DNA from: Photorhabdus luminescens subsp. luminescens
GTDB lineage: Bacteria > Pseudomonadota > Gammaproteobacteria > Enterobacterales > Enterobacteriaceae
DNA length: 64,000 bases
Assembly: GCF_001083805.1 (NCBI RefSeq)
Contig: NZ_JXSK01000001.1
Coordinates: 1 to 64,000, forward strand
Direction: 5' to 3'
Part shown: in pieces, positions 50,277 to 62,329 of the stretch
Position numbering within the stretch: the first letter of the stretch is position 1
Layout of the letters: each line of letters starts with the position of its first letter
Notes under the pieces: model-generated
What the model was told of the DNA's origin: nothing
The model's database searches: none
What the model saw: the letters and a program-made list of their open reading frames with translations, nothing else
Translations under genes and position numbers: made by a program

Positions 50277-51653
50277 TTATTTGTCTGAGTCTCGGTTCGT
50301 TTGAGCAAATTGAGAATTAATACCATTTAGATTACGTATTAATAAGGCATAATTAATATCAATTTGTTTAGGAATTGGCAAATAGACAATATACCCATCC
50401 CCAGGAGCAACTTCCATTGGTTGGCCTTTTTTATCTTGCATTGCTTCCAATGTAAACTGGATATTGCCTGCTGGTGTCATTAATTCGAGACGGTCTCCGA
50501 TCATGAATTTATTCTTGACAACAACTTTGGCTAATTCGTTGACTCGTTCACCTGTAAATTCACCAACAAATTGTTGTGTATCGGATATCGAATAGCCATA
50601 TTCATAAGTCTGATAGGCATCATGGGTATGGCGGCGTAAAAATCCTTCGGTATAACCGCGATGAGCGAGTCCTTCTAACGTTGTTAGCAGAGTTGGATCA
50701 AAAGGCTTCCCTGCAACGGCATCATCTATGGCTCGGCGGTAAACTTGCGCTGTGCGAGCACAGTAATAGAAGGATTTTGTTCGTCCTTCGATTTTCAAAG
50801 AGTGAACGCCCATTTTAGTTAATCGCTCAACATGCTCAACTGCACGTAAATCTTTAGAATTCATGATGTAAGTACCATGTTCATCTTCAAAAGCTGACAT
50901 ATATTCACCTGGGCGTTTTGCTTCTTCGAACGTAAATACTTTATCTGTTGGTGTGCCTTTTCCCAATGTTGGCTCGATATTTTTTGTCGGAATAGTTTCA
51001 TGCATATGCACAATATTACCGATATCATCCTCTTTACCTTCTTGGACGTGATATTCCCAACGGCAGGCATTAGTACAGGTTCCTTGGTTAGGATCGCGTT
51101 TATTAATATAGCCAGATAGCAGGCAACGACCCGAATAGGCCATACACAATGCGCCATGTACGAAAACTTCCAGTTCCGTATCGGGAACCTGCTGGCGAAT
51201 CTCGTTAATTTCATCCAGAGAAAGCTCGCGGGAAAGAATGACTCGTGTCAGCCCCATTTGTTGCCAGAATTTTACTGTTGCCCAGTTAACTGCGTTAGCT
51301 TGAACGGAAAGATGAATTTCCATTTCAGGGAAAGCTTCACGAACCATCATGATCAGTCCGGGATCGGACATGATGAGAGCATCTGGTCCCATATCAATGA
51401 CAGGTTTTAGATCACGGATGAAAGTTTTCAGTTTGGCATTATGAGGAGCAATATTGACCACAACGTAAAAACGTTTACCAAGCTCATGCGCTTCTTTAAT
51501 GCCGATCGCCAGATTTTCGTGATTAAATTCATTATTGCGAACACGCAGGCTGTAACGTGGTTGACCCGCATATACGGCATCTGCGCCGTAAGCAAAAGCA
51601 TAGCGCATATTTTTCAGTGAACCGGCAGGGGAAAGTAATTCTGGAGTAAACAT
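50277..51653 (-). CDS. trhP: tRNA 5-hydroxyuridine synthesis protein TrhP (U32 family, YegQ)
   Basis: 458 residues (E. coli 453). U32 signature ELEVFVHGALCMAYSGRC and following Cys residues (CLLSGY, GTCTNACRWEY) fit an iron-sulfur site. N-terminal MFTPELLSPAGSLKNMRYAF is as in YegQ. With prephenate it supports prephenate-dependent hydroxylation of wobble uridine in tRNA. No partner gene beside it; cyaR follows. Confidence 0.93.
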   Translation of the reverse strand: MFTPELLSPAGSLKNMRYAFAYGADAVYAGQPRYSLRVRNNEFNHENLAIGIKEAHELGKRFYVVVNIAPHNAKLKTFIRDLKPVIDMGPDALIMSDPGLIMMVREAFPEMEIHLSVQANAVNWATVKFWQQMGLTRVILSRELSLDEINEIRQQVPDTELEVFVHGALCMAYSGRCLLSGYINKRDPNQGTCTNACRWEYHVQEGKEDDIGNIVHMHETIPTKNIEPTLGKGTPTDKVFTFEEAKRPGEYMSAFEDEHGTYIMNSKDLRAVEHVERLTKMGVHSLKIEGRTKSFYYCARTAQVYRRAIDDAVAGKPFDPTLLTTLEGLAHRGYTEGFLRRHTHDAYQTYEYGYSISDTQQFVGEFTGERVNELAKVVVKNKFMIGDRLELMTPAGNIQFTLEAMQDKKGQPMEVAPGDGYIVYLPIPKQIDINYALLIRNLNGINSQFAQTNRDSDK

Positions 51654-51826
51654 GGTTAAAAAATTCTCGATTTGAATTGAGACTAGTTTTCACTATAAAA
51701 AGTAAGGATAAGACGGGGGATTCTAACCCTTAATTTGTTGGGGATACAAATTTATTAGCATGAAACGTTCGGTTCTATTGATCAGAAAAGAACGTGATCA
51801 ACAAAGAATGTGATCGATGAAGAGCG

Positions 51827-51861
51827 CCTTATCAATTGACGATAACTTTCAACTGATAAGG
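51827..51861 (-). terminator. Hairpin after yegP
   Basis: CCTTATCA-a-TTGA and TCAA-c-TGATAAGG pair, just after the yegP stop. Weak T tract, so function as terminator is uncertain. Confidence 0.45.
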
Positions 51862-51883
51862 TGCAATTTATGACGAAAAAATA

Positions 51884-52228
51884 TCATTCTGACTTTGTCA
51901 GATCTCGGACATTGACGCTAGAACCATGTTTAATCGCAGATTGAATGCCTTTTTTAGCCGCGACTTCATTATCGTAAGATTCGCTGATGCCGATAACTTG
52001 ATAGTTTCTCGCTTTCAGCACGAAATAAGACTTGCCAGATTTGTTTTCTCTGACTTCGAAGTTTTTTTCTGCCGGTGAATTTGCCTGGACAGATCGAATT
52101 CCTTTATTCGCTGCTGCCTTGGTAGTGTACATTTCACTGGTAAGGATAACTTCACCGTTCGATGTTTTTAAATTGAAGTAATACTGCTTGTTTTTTGTTC
52201 TTTTGAGATCATAATGACCTATAGCCAT
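51884..52228 (-). CDS. yegP: YegP-like protein (DUF1508, two tandem repeats)
   Basis: I start at ATG 52228 (MAIGHYDLK), with GGAGG eight bases upstream; 114 residues. Two copies of the DUF1508 unit: NKQYYFNLKTSNGEVILTSE with GIRSVQ, and GKSYFVLKARNYQVIGISES with GIQSAI. Small basic protein of unknown function. It lies between trhP and baeR. Confidence 0.85.
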   Translation of the reverse strand: MAIGHYDLKRTKNKQYYFNLKTSNGEVILTSEMYTTKAAANKGIRSVQANSPAEKNFEVRENKSGKSYFVLKARNYQVIGISESYDNEVAAKKGIQSAIKHGSSVNVRDLTKSE

Positions 52229-52325
52229 AAGAAATTCCTCCAATTAAAGGTAAGTATTTTTAATATAGCTGAATTTCTGACCGGTGAAAGGTTGAGAGAA
52301 ATTTAATTCAGTTAAAGTGTGACAG

Positions 52326-53030
52326 TTATAACAAACGGCATATATCCTCTTCCCATCGGTAACCAAGTCCATAAATAGAACGAATGAATGTTTTACTGTT
52401 GTCCAATTGTTCCAGTTTACGGCGTAAATTTTTAATGTGGCTATCAATAGTACGGTCTGTCACGATTCGGTGATCGTCATACAGGTTATTCAGTAACTTA
52501 TCGCGGGAAAATACTTGCCCTGGGCGACTTGCCATCGTTTTTAATAACCGGAATTCAACCGGGGTCAAATCCAATATTTTATCGCGGTAACGTGCTTGGA
52601 AACAGGCTTCGTCGATTTGCAGATCGCTTTGCTTGACAATATCTTGTGGTCGGTAACAGCGACGAAGAATCGTTTTAACTCGCGCGACAATTTCACGTGG
52701 ACTATAAGGTTTACAAATATAATCATCTGCCCCGATTTCCAGTCCAAGTAAACGGTCAATTTCTTCCGTTTTGGCGGTGACCATAATAATCGGTACGTCA
52801 GAGAAGCGGCGAATTTCCCGACAGATAGATATGCCATCGCAGCCTGGAAGCATCAGATCCAGCAAAATAATATCTGGATTGTGTTGCTGTACATGGGAGA
52901 CAACTTCATCACCCCGCAATAGCCACTGGGTTTTGTAATCAGCCGCTTGCAGGTAATCGACCAGCAACTGACCAAGTTTTGGCTCATCTTCAACAATCAA
53001 AACAGTATAATGTTCAAATTCTGTATTCAT
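52326..53030 (-). CDS. baeR: Envelope-stress response regulator BaeR
   Basis: 234 residues (E. coli 240). Receiver domain with phosphoacceptor Asp58 in [11 protein letters not shown], and an OmpR-type winged helix in the C-terminal half ([20 protein letters not shown]). ATG overlaps the baeS stop by four bases (ATGA). It activates mdtABC and other efflux and chaperone genes when BaeS senses envelope damage. Confidence 0.95.
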   Translation of the reverse strand: MNTEFEHYTVLIVEDEPKLGQLLVDYLQAADYKTQWLLRGDEVVSHVQQHNPDIILLDLMLPGCDGISICREIRRFSDVPIIMVTAKTEEIDRLLGLEIGADDYICKPYSPREIVARVKTILRRCYRPQDIVKQSDLQIDEACFQARYRDKILDLTPVEFRLLKTMASRPGQVFSRDKLLNNLYDDHRIVTDRTIDSHIKNLRRKLEQLDNSKTFIRSIYGLGYRWEEDICRLL

Positions 53031-54415
53031 AACGTTTCGCCGTCGAGGGATTTAGTTAGCGGCAATTCTACGATAATTCTCAGGCCGCCTAAAGGTGAGG
53101 GTTCGGCGTGGATGGCGCCGCTATGTGCTTCAACGATGTTATAGCAAATAGCTAATCCAAGCCCTGATCCACCACTGGCACGGTTTCGTGAGGATTCACT
53201 ACGGTAGAATCGTTCAAAAACCCGTTGGCATTGCTCTGGCGACAAGCCGGGTTTGCTGTCCTCCCAATTCAGAATGAAGTAGTTATCGTTAGAACAATCT
53301 TTAATGATTAATTTTCCATTATCGGCGGTATAGCGAAGACTGTTTTCCAGTAAATTATGAAATAGCTGAGTCAATCTGCTTGGGTCAGCAAACACCATAA
53401 TAGTTTCAGGAAGTTTAATATCTATTTGGATTTGCTTATCGAGGAAACGTCCACGATAAGATGCGATAGCAGCCTGAATTAATTCACTGATATTGATAAA
53501 TTCTTTCCGGTATGCCAGCGCTCCGCGATCGGATAAAGAGAGTTGGTGTAGATCATCAACCAGTTTGGTCAAGGTGGTAATTTCAGCCAATAGCGAATTG
53601 AGCGTTTCTGGCGTGGGTTTGTGAACACCATCCTGTAACGCTTCCAATTCACCGCGCAATATAGCAAGGGGGGTGCGCAGTTCATGAGAAATATCTGCCA
53701 TATAATCGCGACGCATCTGCTCGTTTTTTTCTAGGGTACTGGCAAGTTGGTTAAAATTGTGGGCAAGCTGACCAATTTCATCTTTACTTGATGGTGTGAC
53801 TCGGGCGCTGAAATCGCCTGCTGCCAGTTTATGCGTCCCTTCAACTAAACGTTTAACGGGTTTTAACATACCGCGGGATAATAATAGTGTGGCTATGATT
53901 GCTAGCAAGGTAGATAAACCGGCAATAATCCAGCTTGTCAGTTGTTGTTGGCGATCAAAACTGATATCAGCTTGACGGGTAATTTTATCTGATGTGCTGA
54001 CAATGACCCAGCCAACAACTTGATGATGATAGAGAATGGGTTTGCGATAGGTCTCTGTCGGGATTTTGCTTTCATGACCGACCAGCAATTTCATATCACT
54101 GTCCACCACCCAAAATTGAGTTCGCCAACCGCGAGGTGGTGGACCCTGGCGGCTTTCACTGGTTTGTTCAATGGAACGAATGATTTGAAAAATTACCCGA
54201 TCATTCCTCTTTAAGAATTTCCAGCTACCATATTGTTGATATTGTTCAGCCAATGCTTCGGCTAACATGGCGGTACGTAACTGGATATTTTGTTTTATAT
54301 AACCAATAAAACCATGCTGGAAGCTGCTTCTTACGCCCCAGTGCATGGTGATAAGTACCAGCATACAAGTGGCGAAGATGGCCATGAATAGTTTACCACT
54401 GATGCCGAGTTTCAT
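53027..54415 (-). CDS. baeS: Sensor histidine kinase BaeS
   Basis: Start ATG 54415 ([14 protein letters not shown]) overlaps the mdtC stop by four bases; 462 residues (E. coli 467). Two membrane segments flank a periplasmic domain, then [20 protein letters not shown] with the phosphorylated His, and [10 protein letters not shown] and [13 protein letters not shown]-binding boxes. It is the last but one gene of mdtABC-baeSR. mdtD, which lies between mdtC and baeS in E. coli, is absent. Confidence 0.95.
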   Translation of the reverse strand: MKLGISGKLFMAIFATCMLVLITMHWGVRSSFQHGFIGYIKQNIQLRTAMLAEALAEQYQQYGSWKFLKRNDRVIFQIIRSIEQTSESRQGPPPRGWRTQFWVVDSDMKLLVGHESKIPTETYRKPILYHHQVVGWVIVSTSDKITRQADISFDRQQQLTSWIIAGLSTLLAIIATLLLSRGMLKPVKRLVEGTHKLAAGDFSARVTPSSKDEIGQLAHNFNQLASTLEKNEQMRRDYMADISHELRTPLAILRGELEALQDGVHKPTPETLNSLLAEITTLTKLVDDLHQLSLSDRGALAYRKEFINISELIQAAIASYRGRFLDKQIQIDIKLPETIMVFADPSRLTQLFHNLLENSLRYTADNGKLIIKDCSNDNYFILNWEDSKPGLSPEQCQRVFERFYRSESSRNRASGGSGLGLAICYNIVEAHSGAIHAEPSPLGGLRIIVELPLTKSLDGETL

Positions 54416-57400
54416 GATGGTTCCATAATTTGCTTGGTTGTATGCCGCCGTTGTTGCCACTTTTCCCTTACTCGATCAAAACAGAGATAGACAACGGGTG
54501 TGGTATATAGCGTCAAAAGCTGGCTCATGACCAAACCACCCACAATAGTTATTCCTAAAGGTTGGCGTAATTCTGCGCCGTCGCCATTGCTCAAAACCAG
54601 TGGCAGGGCGCCAAACAAGGCGGCCAGTGTCGTCATCAGAATTGGACGGAAACGTAACAGGCTGGCTTGGAATATCGCATCACGGGCGTGGATATTACCG
54701 TTACGCTGAGCTTCAATAGCAAAATCCACCATAATAATGGCGTTCTTTTTTACGATACCAATCAATAACATGATGCCTATTAATGCTATCAGGCTGAATG
54801 GTGTGTCAAACAGTTCCAATGCCAGTAGGGCGCCAATGCCGGCAGAAGGCAGGGTAGAGAGAATAGTCAATGGATGGATATAACTTTCATACAGTATCCC
54901 TAGTACCAGATAGACAGTAATAATGGCGGCCAGAATCAAGAATAATTGTGATTTTAAGGTTTCTTGGAAAATCTGGGCGGTACCTGCAAAAGTGCCGCGA
55001 ACCGTTGAGGGTACGCTCAGTTCGGTCATGGTTCTTTCAATCGCATTGATAGCATCAGAGAGGGTATAGCCTGACGATACATTGAAAGCAATGGTTGAAG
55101 CAGCAGAAAGCCCCTGATGATTCACGCTTAATGGCGCATTAGCCGGTTGCCAGTGAGCAAAATAGGAGAGCGGAATGGCTTTTCCTTGATTATTAATCAC
55201 GAACATTTTATCCAGTGCGCTGACATCTTGCGTATATTCTGGAGCAACTTCCATCACAACCTTGTACTGATTAAGTGGTTGATAGATAGTGGATATTTGT
55301 CGCTGACCAAAAGCATTATTCAGCAGGCTATTGGCTTCACTGACATTAATGCCCAGACGAGACATGGTATCGCGGTCATAGATTATTGCCATTTCAGCCC
55401 CTTTATCCTCTTTATCCGAATTCACGTCGGTGAGTTGGGGCAATTGCCCTAATGCTTTACGGATAACAGGTTCCCATTTGCGAAGATCATTCAGATCATC
55501 TGCCAGCAATGTAAATTGATAGCTAGCATTAGCTTGGCGACCGCCAGCCCTAATATCCTGTACCGGAATGAGAAACAGATTTGCTCCCGGTTCATTGGCA
55601 AGTTTAATTCTCAGGCGTGAAATAACCTGTTCAGTACTTTCTGAACGCTCTTTCAATGGCTTTAGAGAGATAAACATAAAGCCATTATTTACCCGCCCGC
55701 CACCGGTAAAACCGATAACACTGTCTACCGTAGGATCTGCATTGATTGTCTGCATGAAATTTTTCATTTTTTCACGCATGGATTGGAAAGAGATACTTTG
55801 ATCTGCCCGAACAAACCCTAACAACCGACCGGTATCCTGCTCCGGGAAGAAAGTTTTGGGGATATTAATATAGAGCCAAACATTTAGGGCAATGATACCG
55901 GCTAAAATTAACAATACCCAGCGGCTATGATTAAGAACCCACATCAGGGAGCGTCCGTACATTTGCTGAATTTTCAGTAAAACTTTACCGAATCCTCGTA
56001 TTTTCTTTTGTGCTTTGGGAAGCTGAGATTTTAGTAATTGGGCGCACATCATTGGCGTTAGCGTCAGAGAAACCAATAATGAGATACCGATTGAGGTGGT
56101 TAAGGTAATGGCGAATTCACGGAACAGCCGACCAACCAATCCATCCATGAGCAAAAGCGGTATAAAGACTGCTACCAGCGAAATGCTCATCGAGAGGACC
56201 GTAAAGCCCACTTCCCGGACGCCTCGCAGCGCCGCTTGCATGGGTTTGATACCTGCTTCAAGGTGGCGGGAAATATTCTCCAGCACCACAATCGCATCAT
56301 CTACCACAAATCCCGTGGCAACCGTCAGCGCCATTAAAGAAAGATTGTTCAAACTGAAACCGCACAGATACATGGCGGTAAAGGTGCCAATGAGTGAAAC
56401 CGGTACAGCGATGGCAGGGATCAATGTTGCGCGACCAGAACGCAAAAACAGGAACACCACCAGAATGACTAGCCCGATAGCAATCACCAATGCCCGTTCC
56501 ACTTCTGCTAATGAAGCACGAATAGTTGGTGTGCGATCTTGAGTCACTTTAAGTTGAATACTGGCAGGAATAGATTCACGTAATGCAGGCAATTGTTCAC
56601 GGATACGGTTTACTGTGGCGATAATATTGGCGCCGGCTTCACGGCGAATGATCAACAAAATAGCCGGTTCACCGCCAGACATGCCGGCTGCTCTGACATT
56701 CTGAACAGAATCTTTTACATTTGCTACATCCTGCAATCGCACCGGTGAACCGTTGTTGTAATGAACGATAATCGGACGATAGCTTTCGGCCGTTTTCAAC
56801 TCATCGTTAGTTTGAACTTGCCAGTGTTGCTGATCGGAATCCACATATCCTTGTGGACGGCGAACATTGGCATTGCTGATAGCTTTGCGTACTGCATCTA
56901 ATGAAACTCCTTGATGGAACAGGGCGCCAGGATTCAATTCGACTCTGACTGCGGGTAATGAACTGCCGCCGACAGAGACTTCACTGACGCCTTCAACTTG
57001 GGCAATTTTCTGCGCCAATTGAGTAGAGGCAAAATCATAAAGTTGCCCCTGATTATAGGTATCAGAAGTCAATGTGAGGATCATAATTGGGGCGTCAGAC
57101 GGGTTGACTTTGTAATAATGTGGTTTGCTTGGCATACCGGAAGGTAGCAGGCTTTGAGCGGCATTCAGTGCTGCCTGTACATCCCGCGCTGCACTGTTAA
57201 TATCGCGATTGAGGTCAAATTCAAGCGTGATATCGGTATTGCCAAGGGAGCTACTGGAGGTCATTTCAGTGACTCCGGCAATTCGGCCTAAGGCATGCTC
57301 CAATGGAGTAGCGACAGATGAGGCCATTGTCTCCGGTGAAGCGCCCGGTAATGAGGCGTAAACGGAGATCACCGGAAAATCTACTTGTGGTAAAGGAGAA

Positions 57401-57501
57401 ACCGGCAACAAGGTAAATCCCAGTACCCCGCATAGGGTTATGGCTAAACTCAATAGCGTGGTGGCAACAGGACGTTGGATAAATAAGGCAAAGAATTTCA
57501 C
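54412..57501 (-). CDS. mdtC: RND multidrug efflux pump subunit MdtC
   Basis: 1029 residues (E. coli 1025). Starts [20 protein letters not shown]; twelve membrane segments with two large periplasmic loops. The proton-relay Asp pair is in [17 protein letters not shown], and [14 protein letters not shown] is the matching second-half motif. MdtB and MdtC form a heterotrimer with MdtA and TolC and export bile salts and novobiocin in E. coli. Coupled to mdtB by a four-base overlap. Confidence 0.96.
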   Translation of the reverse strand: MKFFALFIQRPVATTLLSLAITLCGVLGFTLLPVSPLPQVDFPVISVYASLPGASPETMASSVATPLEHALGRIAGVTEMTSSSSLGNTDITLEFDLNRDINSAARDVQAALNAAQSLLPSGMPSKPHYYKVNPSDAPIMILTLTSDTYNQGQLYDFASTQLAQKIAQVEGVSEVSVGGSSLPAVRVELNPGALFHQGVSLDAVRKAISNANVRRPQGYVDSDQQHWQVQTNDELKTAESYRPIIVHYNNGSPVRLQDVANVKDSVQNVRAAGMSGGEPAILLIIRREAGANIIATVNRIREQLPALRESIPASIQLKVTQDRTPTIRASLAEVERALVIAIGLVILVVFLFLRSGRATLIPAIAVPVSLIGTFTAMYLCGFSLNNLSLMALTVATGFVVDDAIVVLENISRHLEAGIKPMQAALRGVREVGFTVLSMSISLVAVFIPLLLMDGLVGRLFREFAITLTTSIGISLLVSLTLTPMMCAQLLKSQLPKAQKKIRGFGKVLLKIQQMYGRSLMWVLNHSRWVLLILAGIIALNVWLYINIPKTFFPEQDTGRLLGFVRADQSISFQSMREKMKNFMQTINADPTVDSVIGFTGGGRVNNGFMFISLKPLKERSESTEQVISRLRIKLANEPGANLFLIPVQDIRAGGRQANASYQFTLLADDLNDLRKWEPVIRKALGQLPQLTDVNSDKEDKGAEMAIIYDRDTMSRLGINVSEANSLLNNAFGQRQISTIYQPLNQYKVVMEVAPEYTQDVSALDKMFVINNQGKAIPLSYFAHWQPANAPLSVNHQGLSAASTIAFNVSSGYTLSDAINAIERTMTELSVPSTVRGTFAGTAQIFQETLKSQLFLILAAIITVYLVLGILYESYIHPLTILSTLPSAGIGALLALELFDTPFSLIALIGIMLLIGIVKKNAIIMVDFAIEAQRNGNIHARDAIFQASLLRFRPILMTTLAALFGALPLVLSNGDGAELRQPLGITIVGGLVMSQLLTLYTTPVVYLCFDRVREKWQQRRHTTKQIMEPS

Positions 57502-60500
57502 CGCGGCTCCTGATGATCAATAGATGAAGTGTCTGGGACTGAGAACCGACGATTACGGCGATAATGCGCCAACCGGTCAAACAGCAAATAGATCACTGGC
57601 GTAGTAAACAACGTCAGGATCTGGCTCATAATCAATCCACCTACCATACAGATACCCAGAGGACGACGTAATTCAGCGCCTACACCGGTGCTGAGCATCA
57701 AAGGGAGCGCCCCAAGCAATGCTGCCATTGTGGTCATCAGGATCGGCCGGAAACGCAATAAACACGCTTGATAAATGGCTTCGTAAGGCGATAACCCCTG
57801 TTCACGTTCTGCCGCCAGCGCGAAATCGATCATCATGATGGCATTTTTTTTCACAATACCTATCAGCAGGATAATGCCAATGATCGCAATGACATCCAGT
57901 TCATGACCTGCCATCATCAGCGCCAGTAGTGCGCCTACTCCCGCTGTCGGCAATGTAGAGAGGATTGTCACCGGGTGGATGAAGCTTTCATACAATATGC
58001 CTAGCACGATATACATAGCGATGATGGCAGCCGCGATTAGCCATAATGTATTGCCCAGCGCGCTTTCAAATGCCAGCGTTGTTCCCTGGAATTGGGTGGA
58101 AATATCTTTGGGCATTTTGATCAATTTTGCTGCATTACGAACAGCATTGACCGCCTGTTCGAGAGAAGCATCCTCAGTAACGTTGAAAGAAAATGTTGCT
58201 GAGGGAAATTGAGCTAGATGATTGATTGCTAGCGGGCCAAATTTTTGTTCAATAGTCGCAATAGCCCTGAGAGGTATGACATGGCCGTCAGTTCCGTTAA
58301 GACGGATGTTATCAAATGCCGCCAGCCCTGGAGTGGATGTCACATCATGCTCCAAGATAATCCGATATTGATTAGCCTGTGTATAAATGGTTGAAATTAG
58401 CCGCTGGCCGAATGCATTGTAGAGTGCGTTATCTATAGCGGCCATTGAGATGCCTAATCGGCTGGCTGTGTCTCGGTCTACCTTAACGTAGGCAATTGGT
58501 CCCTGATCTTGCCAGTCACTGCTGATATCAACCAGTTCTGCTCTCTGCTTTAGTTCAGCCAGCAATTTTGGCGCCCAGATACTCAGTTCATCCAGAGAAG
58601 TTGCCTGCAAAGTGAATTGGTATTGGGTACGGGTAACTTGAGTATCAATCGTCAAATCCTGTATGGGTTGCAGATAGAGTTTTATGCCGGGTATAGCGGC
58701 AACTTTTTCCTGCAAACGCGGAATAATGTCAACGATTCTGTCATCACGCTGATTCAGTGGTTTCAGCGTGATTTGCAATCGCCCGTTATTCAAGGTTGGG
58801 TTGCTGCCGTCAACACCGACAAAGGTGGTGATATTTTCTACTGCCGGGTCTTGCAGTAATAGGGATGAAACTTGCTGTTGTTTATCCACCATTGCAGAGA
58901 AAGAAATGGATTGCGGCGCTTCCAGTGTTCCCTGAATCAGCCCATTATCCTGTGATGGAAAAAATCCTTTTGGAATCATCAGATAGAGTAGCGTCGTTAG
59001 CGCCAATGTGCTTAGGGCGATGCTAAATGTGATCCACGGGTGGTTCAGCGCTCTTTTTAGCCATACGGCATAACCGGCAATCATTTGTTCAAAAAAGCGT
59101 TCACTGGCTTGTTCAAAACGATTGTGTTTTATCTGTGATTCCGGTTTCAGTATTCGAGCGCACATCATGGGGGTTAATGTCAGTGAGACAATGGCTGAAA
59201 TCAGAATTGCTACGGCCAGGGTAATCGCGAACTCACGAAACAGGCGGCCAACGATATCGCCCATAAAAAGCAGCGGGATTAACACTGCAATCAAAGAGAA
59301 AGTCAGGGAAATAATGGTAAAACCGATTTCACCTGCGCCTTTCAATGCTGCGGTCATCGGTTTCTCGCCTTGTTCTATATAACGGGAGATATTTTCAATG
59401 ACCACAATGGCATCATCCACGACAAAACCGGTGGCAATGGTGAGCGCCATTAGCGTCAGGTTATTGACGGAGAAGCCGCAGAAATACATCACTGCGAATG
59501 TACCAGTCAGTGAAAGGGGAACAGCGATACTGGGGATGAGTGTTGCAATGCCGTTGCGTAAAAACAGGTAAATCACCATAACAACCAATGCAATTGCCAG
59601 TAACAGCTCAAACTGAACATCTTTCACAGAAGCACGAATGGTTGTCGTGCGGTCAGTCAAGATTTTCATATCAACAGATTTTGGCAAGCTGCTGATGAGC
59701 TCCGGCAACATCTGACGAATATTATCTGTGGTTTCAATCACATTAGCGCCGGGCTGGCGCTGGATATTAATCACAATGGCTTGTTTGTTATTTGACCATG
59801 CGCCTAGTTTGGTGTTTTCAGCTCCTTGCTCAATGGTTGCGACATCTTGTAACCGTACCGGTGAGCCATTTTTATAGGCAATGATCAGTTTGCGGTAATC
59901 ATTTACTGACTTCATTTGATCGTTGGCCGAAAGCGTGACAGAGCGAGTCGGACCATCAAGGCTACCTTTGGCGGAGTTAACGTTAGCATTGTTGATAGCG
60001 GTACGGATCATTTCGCTATCCAATCCCTGTGCAGAGACTGCTTGAGCGTTTAATTTCACTCTGACGGCTGGCCGCTGGCCGCCGGCGAGCGTCACCAGTC
60101 CTACACCGTTAACCTGCGAAATTTTCTGTGCGATACGGGTTTCCACCATATCTTGAATCTGTGTCATTGGCATTGCATCGGAGGTGACTGCCAGCATTAA
60201 AATAGGCGGATCTGCGGGGTTAACTTTGCTGTAAATGGGAGGATAAGGAAGGTCATTTGGCAGTAAATTACTGGCTGCATTAATGGCCGCCTGTACTTCC
60301 TGTTCGGCGACATCTAACGGCAACGTCAGTTGGAATTGCAATGTGATAACGGAAGCCCCGCCGGAACTTTGGGATGCCATCTGTTTAAGACCTGACATCT
60401 GTCCGAGTTGGCGTTCCAGTGGCGCGGTGACTGCCGAAGTCATTACATCGGGGCTTGCGCCGGGATAGAGTGTGACAACCTGAATGGTGGGATAGTCTAC

Positions 60501-60644
60501 TTCCGGTAATGCAGACACGGGCAGCATGCGATAGCCGATAATACCTGCCAGCAAGATTGCCGCCATAAATAGCGTGGTGGCGACAGGTCGCAAGATGAAC
60601 AGGCGTGATGGTCCGCCTCCTGGGATTGGGGAGCTTACCTGCAT
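57498..60644 (-). CDS. mdtB: RND multidrug efflux pump subunit MdtB
   Basis: 1048 residues (E. coli 1040), starting [20 protein letters not shown], nearly the E. coli start. Same architecture as MdtC with [17 protein letters not shown] and [14 protein letters not shown]. The C-terminal tail is a little longer. The start shares a base with the mdtA stop, so the three subunits are co-translated. Confidence 0.96.
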   Translation of the reverse strand: MQVSSPIPGGGPSRLFILRPVATTLFMAAILLAGIIGYRMLPVSALPEVDYPTIQVVTLYPGASPDVMTSAVTAPLERQLGQMSGLKQMASQSSGGASVITLQFQLTLPLDVAEQEVQAAINAASNLLPNDLPYPPIYSKVNPADPPILMLAVTSDAMPMTQIQDMVETRIAQKISQVNGVGLVTLAGGQRPAVRVKLNAQAVSAQGLDSEMIRTAINNANVNSAKGSLDGPTRSVTLSANDQMKSVNDYRKLIIAYKNGSPVRLQDVATIEQGAENTKLGAWSNNKQAIVINIQRQPGANVIETTDNIRQMLPELISSLPKSVDMKILTDRTTTIRASVKDVQFELLLAIALVVMVIYLFLRNGIATLIPSIAVPLSLTGTFAVMYFCGFSVNNLTLMALTIATGFVVDDAIVVIENISRYIEQGEKPMTAALKGAGEIGFTIISLTFSLIAVLIPLLFMGDIVGRLFREFAITLAVAILISAIVSLTLTPMMCARILKPESQIKHNRFEQASERFFEQMIAGYAVWLKRALNHPWITFSIALSTLALTTLLYLMIPKGFFPSQDNGLIQGTLEAPQSISFSAMVDKQQQVSSLLLQDPAVENITTFVGVDGSNPTLNNGRLQITLKPLNQRDDRIVDIIPRLQEKVAAIPGIKLYLQPIQDLTIDTQVTRTQYQFTLQATSLDELSIWAPKLLAELKQRAELVDISSDWQDQGPIAYVKVDRDTASRLGISMAAIDNALYNAFGQRLISTIYTQANQYRIILEHDVTSTPGLAAFDNIRLNGTDGHVIPLRAIATIEQKFGPLAINHLAQFPSATFSFNVTEDASLEQAVNAVRNAAKLIKMPKDISTQFQGTTLAFESALGNTLWLIAAAIIAMYIVLGILYESFIHPVTILSTLPTAGVGALLALMMAGHELDVIAIIGIILLIGIVKKNAIMMIDFALAAEREQGLSPYEAIYQACLLRFRPILMTTMAALLGALPLMLSTGVGAELRRPLGICMVGGLIMSQILTLFTTPVIYLLFDRLAHYRRNRRFSVPDTSSIDHQEPR

Positions 60645-61849
60645 CAGGAATTCTCCGTTTTGTCGTGTTTTTGTGGCTGAGGCTTATTGACCATCGGTGT
60701 GACAATATCCACTTTAGCGCCATCTGTTAGGCGATCGATACCATCAGTGACCACTTTATCGCCTGCTGCCAAGCCGGTACTGATAACAACGCGTTTTGTA
60801 TCCTGCAATTTGACCGTGACCAGATGTTTGCTGACTTTATTCTCTTTGCCTAACATCCAGACAAAATTCCCTTCATTACCCATTTGCAGAGCAGCATTTG
60901 GGATCACCACTGCGTTTTCCAGTGTATCGACTTTAATACGGACATTAACGAATTGATTTGGAAATAAGATGCTATCTTGATTGGAAAAACGGGCTTTCAG
61001 CTTAATTGTGCCGGTAGCGGCGTCAATTTGATTATCAATGCTCAACAGTTTTCCTGCGGCAAGTTGTTGTTGGTTATTGCGATCCCAGGCACTAACGACG
61101 ACGTCATGATTGGTTTTCTGAGCTTGCAAAACAGCACTGATATCGTTTTCAGGGAGTGAAAATAGTACATCTACCGGATCGGTTTGGGTAATAACCACAA
61201 TAGGAGAGTTGTTGCCACTGGAGATAAAATTCCCTATATCAATCTGTTTCAAGCCCACTTTACCGGAAATTGGAGCCGTAATACGGCTGTAAGTGAGTTG
61301 AAGTTTTGCATTATCAATTGCTGCTTGATCAACTTTTAGACTGGCTTCGTGTTGGCGGACAAGCGCACGTTGATTATCCATTTCTTGTTGGGAAATCAAG
61401 TGGGTGTTTGCCAATTTCTGGTAGCGATTGAGATCCTGACGGGCATTCGCCAATATTGCTTCGTCTTTAGCCAGTTGGCCTTTGGCTTGTGCCAGCTGAA
61501 CCTGAAAAGGACGTGGATCAATTTCTGCCAGTAAATCCCCTTGGTTGATTTGTTGACCTTCCTGAAAGTGTAAAGCGATAAGCTGACCTTCAACCCGACT
61601 GGTTACCGTGGCGGTGTTGGCGGCCTGAATGGTGCCAAGCCCAGTCAGAAAGCGAGGGACTGCCTGCTCTTTTGCTGTGGCGATCTGCACAGGGGGTAAC
61701 GGAGGATGCCCTAAATCGGAGGATTGATCAGATGGGCCGGATTGTTGAGGAGTTTTAAATTGGTACCAGAAAAATATAGCGGCAGCGATAGCGATAGAGG
61801 CCAATGCTGCACGGAAAAGGAGGGTACGACGTTTATTATTTTGATTCAT
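60644..61849 (-). CDS. mdtA: RND efflux membrane fusion protein MdtA
   Basis: 401 residues (E. coli 415). N-terminal membrane anchor ([18 protein letters not shown]) without a clear lipobox, then the lipoyl halves ([20 protein letters not shown] and [19 protein letters not shown]), a hairpin between them, and a beta-barrel domain. It bridges MdtBC to TolC in the periplasm. It heads the operon and is preceded by the BaeR-like box. Confidence 0.95.
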   Translation of the reverse strand: MNQNNKRRTLLFRAALASIAIAAAIFFWYQFKTPQQSGPSDQSSDLGHPPLPPVQIATAKEQAVPRFLTGLGTIQAANTATVTSRVEGQLIALHFQEGQQINQGDLLAEIDPRPFQVQLAQAKGQLAKDEAILANARQDLNRYQKLANTHLISQQEMDNQRALVRQHEASLKVDQAAIDNAKLQLTYSRITAPISGKVGLKQIDIGNFISSGNNSPIVVITQTDPVDVLFSLPENDISAVLQAQKTNHDVVVSAWDRNNQQQLAAGKLLSIDNQIDAATGTIKLKARFSNQDSILFPNQFVNVRIKVDTLENAVVIPNAALQMGNEGNFVWMLGKENKVSKHLVTVKLQDTKRVVISTGLAAGDKVVTDGIDRLTDGAKVDIVTPMVNKPQPQKHDKTENS

Positions 61850-62149
61850 TTCTTCGGCATTCTCTCAACATTAAGGCTAGGGTATTGCTTAATTATGTGC
61901 GACTGAAATATCGGTTTAATCATATGTTATTAGTTTAGACAGTGAGGATAGGCTAAAAAATGGAGAAAATGTGGAAAATATGTCAAGGAAGCGCTTTTTA
62001 AGTTAAATTAAGGCGTTTTTTGTCATTTTTTTCGAGACGGCTCCAAAAATTATGCAAATGATGCTGTCTCTGTTACTTTCGTTTCCTTTGCTGTTTTAGT
62101 CAGGCAATTAAATAGAGCTATTAAAAGTTTGAATGAAAAAGGGATAATT
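61850..62149. other. Upstream region of mdtABC
   Basis: Three hundred bases that hold the BaeR-like box and the mdtA promoter; no gene seen. Confidence 0.5.
61952..61970 (-). promoter_or_regulatory. BaeR-like box of mdtABC
   Basis: On the minus strand ATTTTCTCCATTTTTTAGC. The first part matches the E. coli BaeR consensus TTTTTCTCCAT at 10 of 11; the second half is diverged. It lies about 105 bases before mdtA. Confidence 0.55.
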
Positions 62150-62230
62150 ATGTCAAAGAATAAGAGAGTTGAAATTATTGGTTATAATTTTTTAAAGAAA
62201 GATATTGAACTTCAATTTGACTCCAAGTGA
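62150..62230 (+). CDS. Possible 26-residue peptide
   Basis: ATG with AAAGGG six bases upstream, then a short basic peptide with a lysine-rich start (MSKNKR) and mixed hydrophobic middle (VEIIGYNFLKK), ending at TGA 62228. No homologue known to me. It lies between the divergent mdtA upstream region and the convergent AsnB-type gene. Length makes chance a serious alternative. Confidence 0.25.
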   Translation: MSKNKRVEIIGYNFLKKDIELQFDSK

Positions 62231-62329
62231 TGAGAGCAAAAAGTCCTATTTTTTATCTCCAGATAGCTGCATTGTTAGCAGAATAAACAATGCAGCAATC
62301 AACACGATGATTACAACACAATGGTTAAA

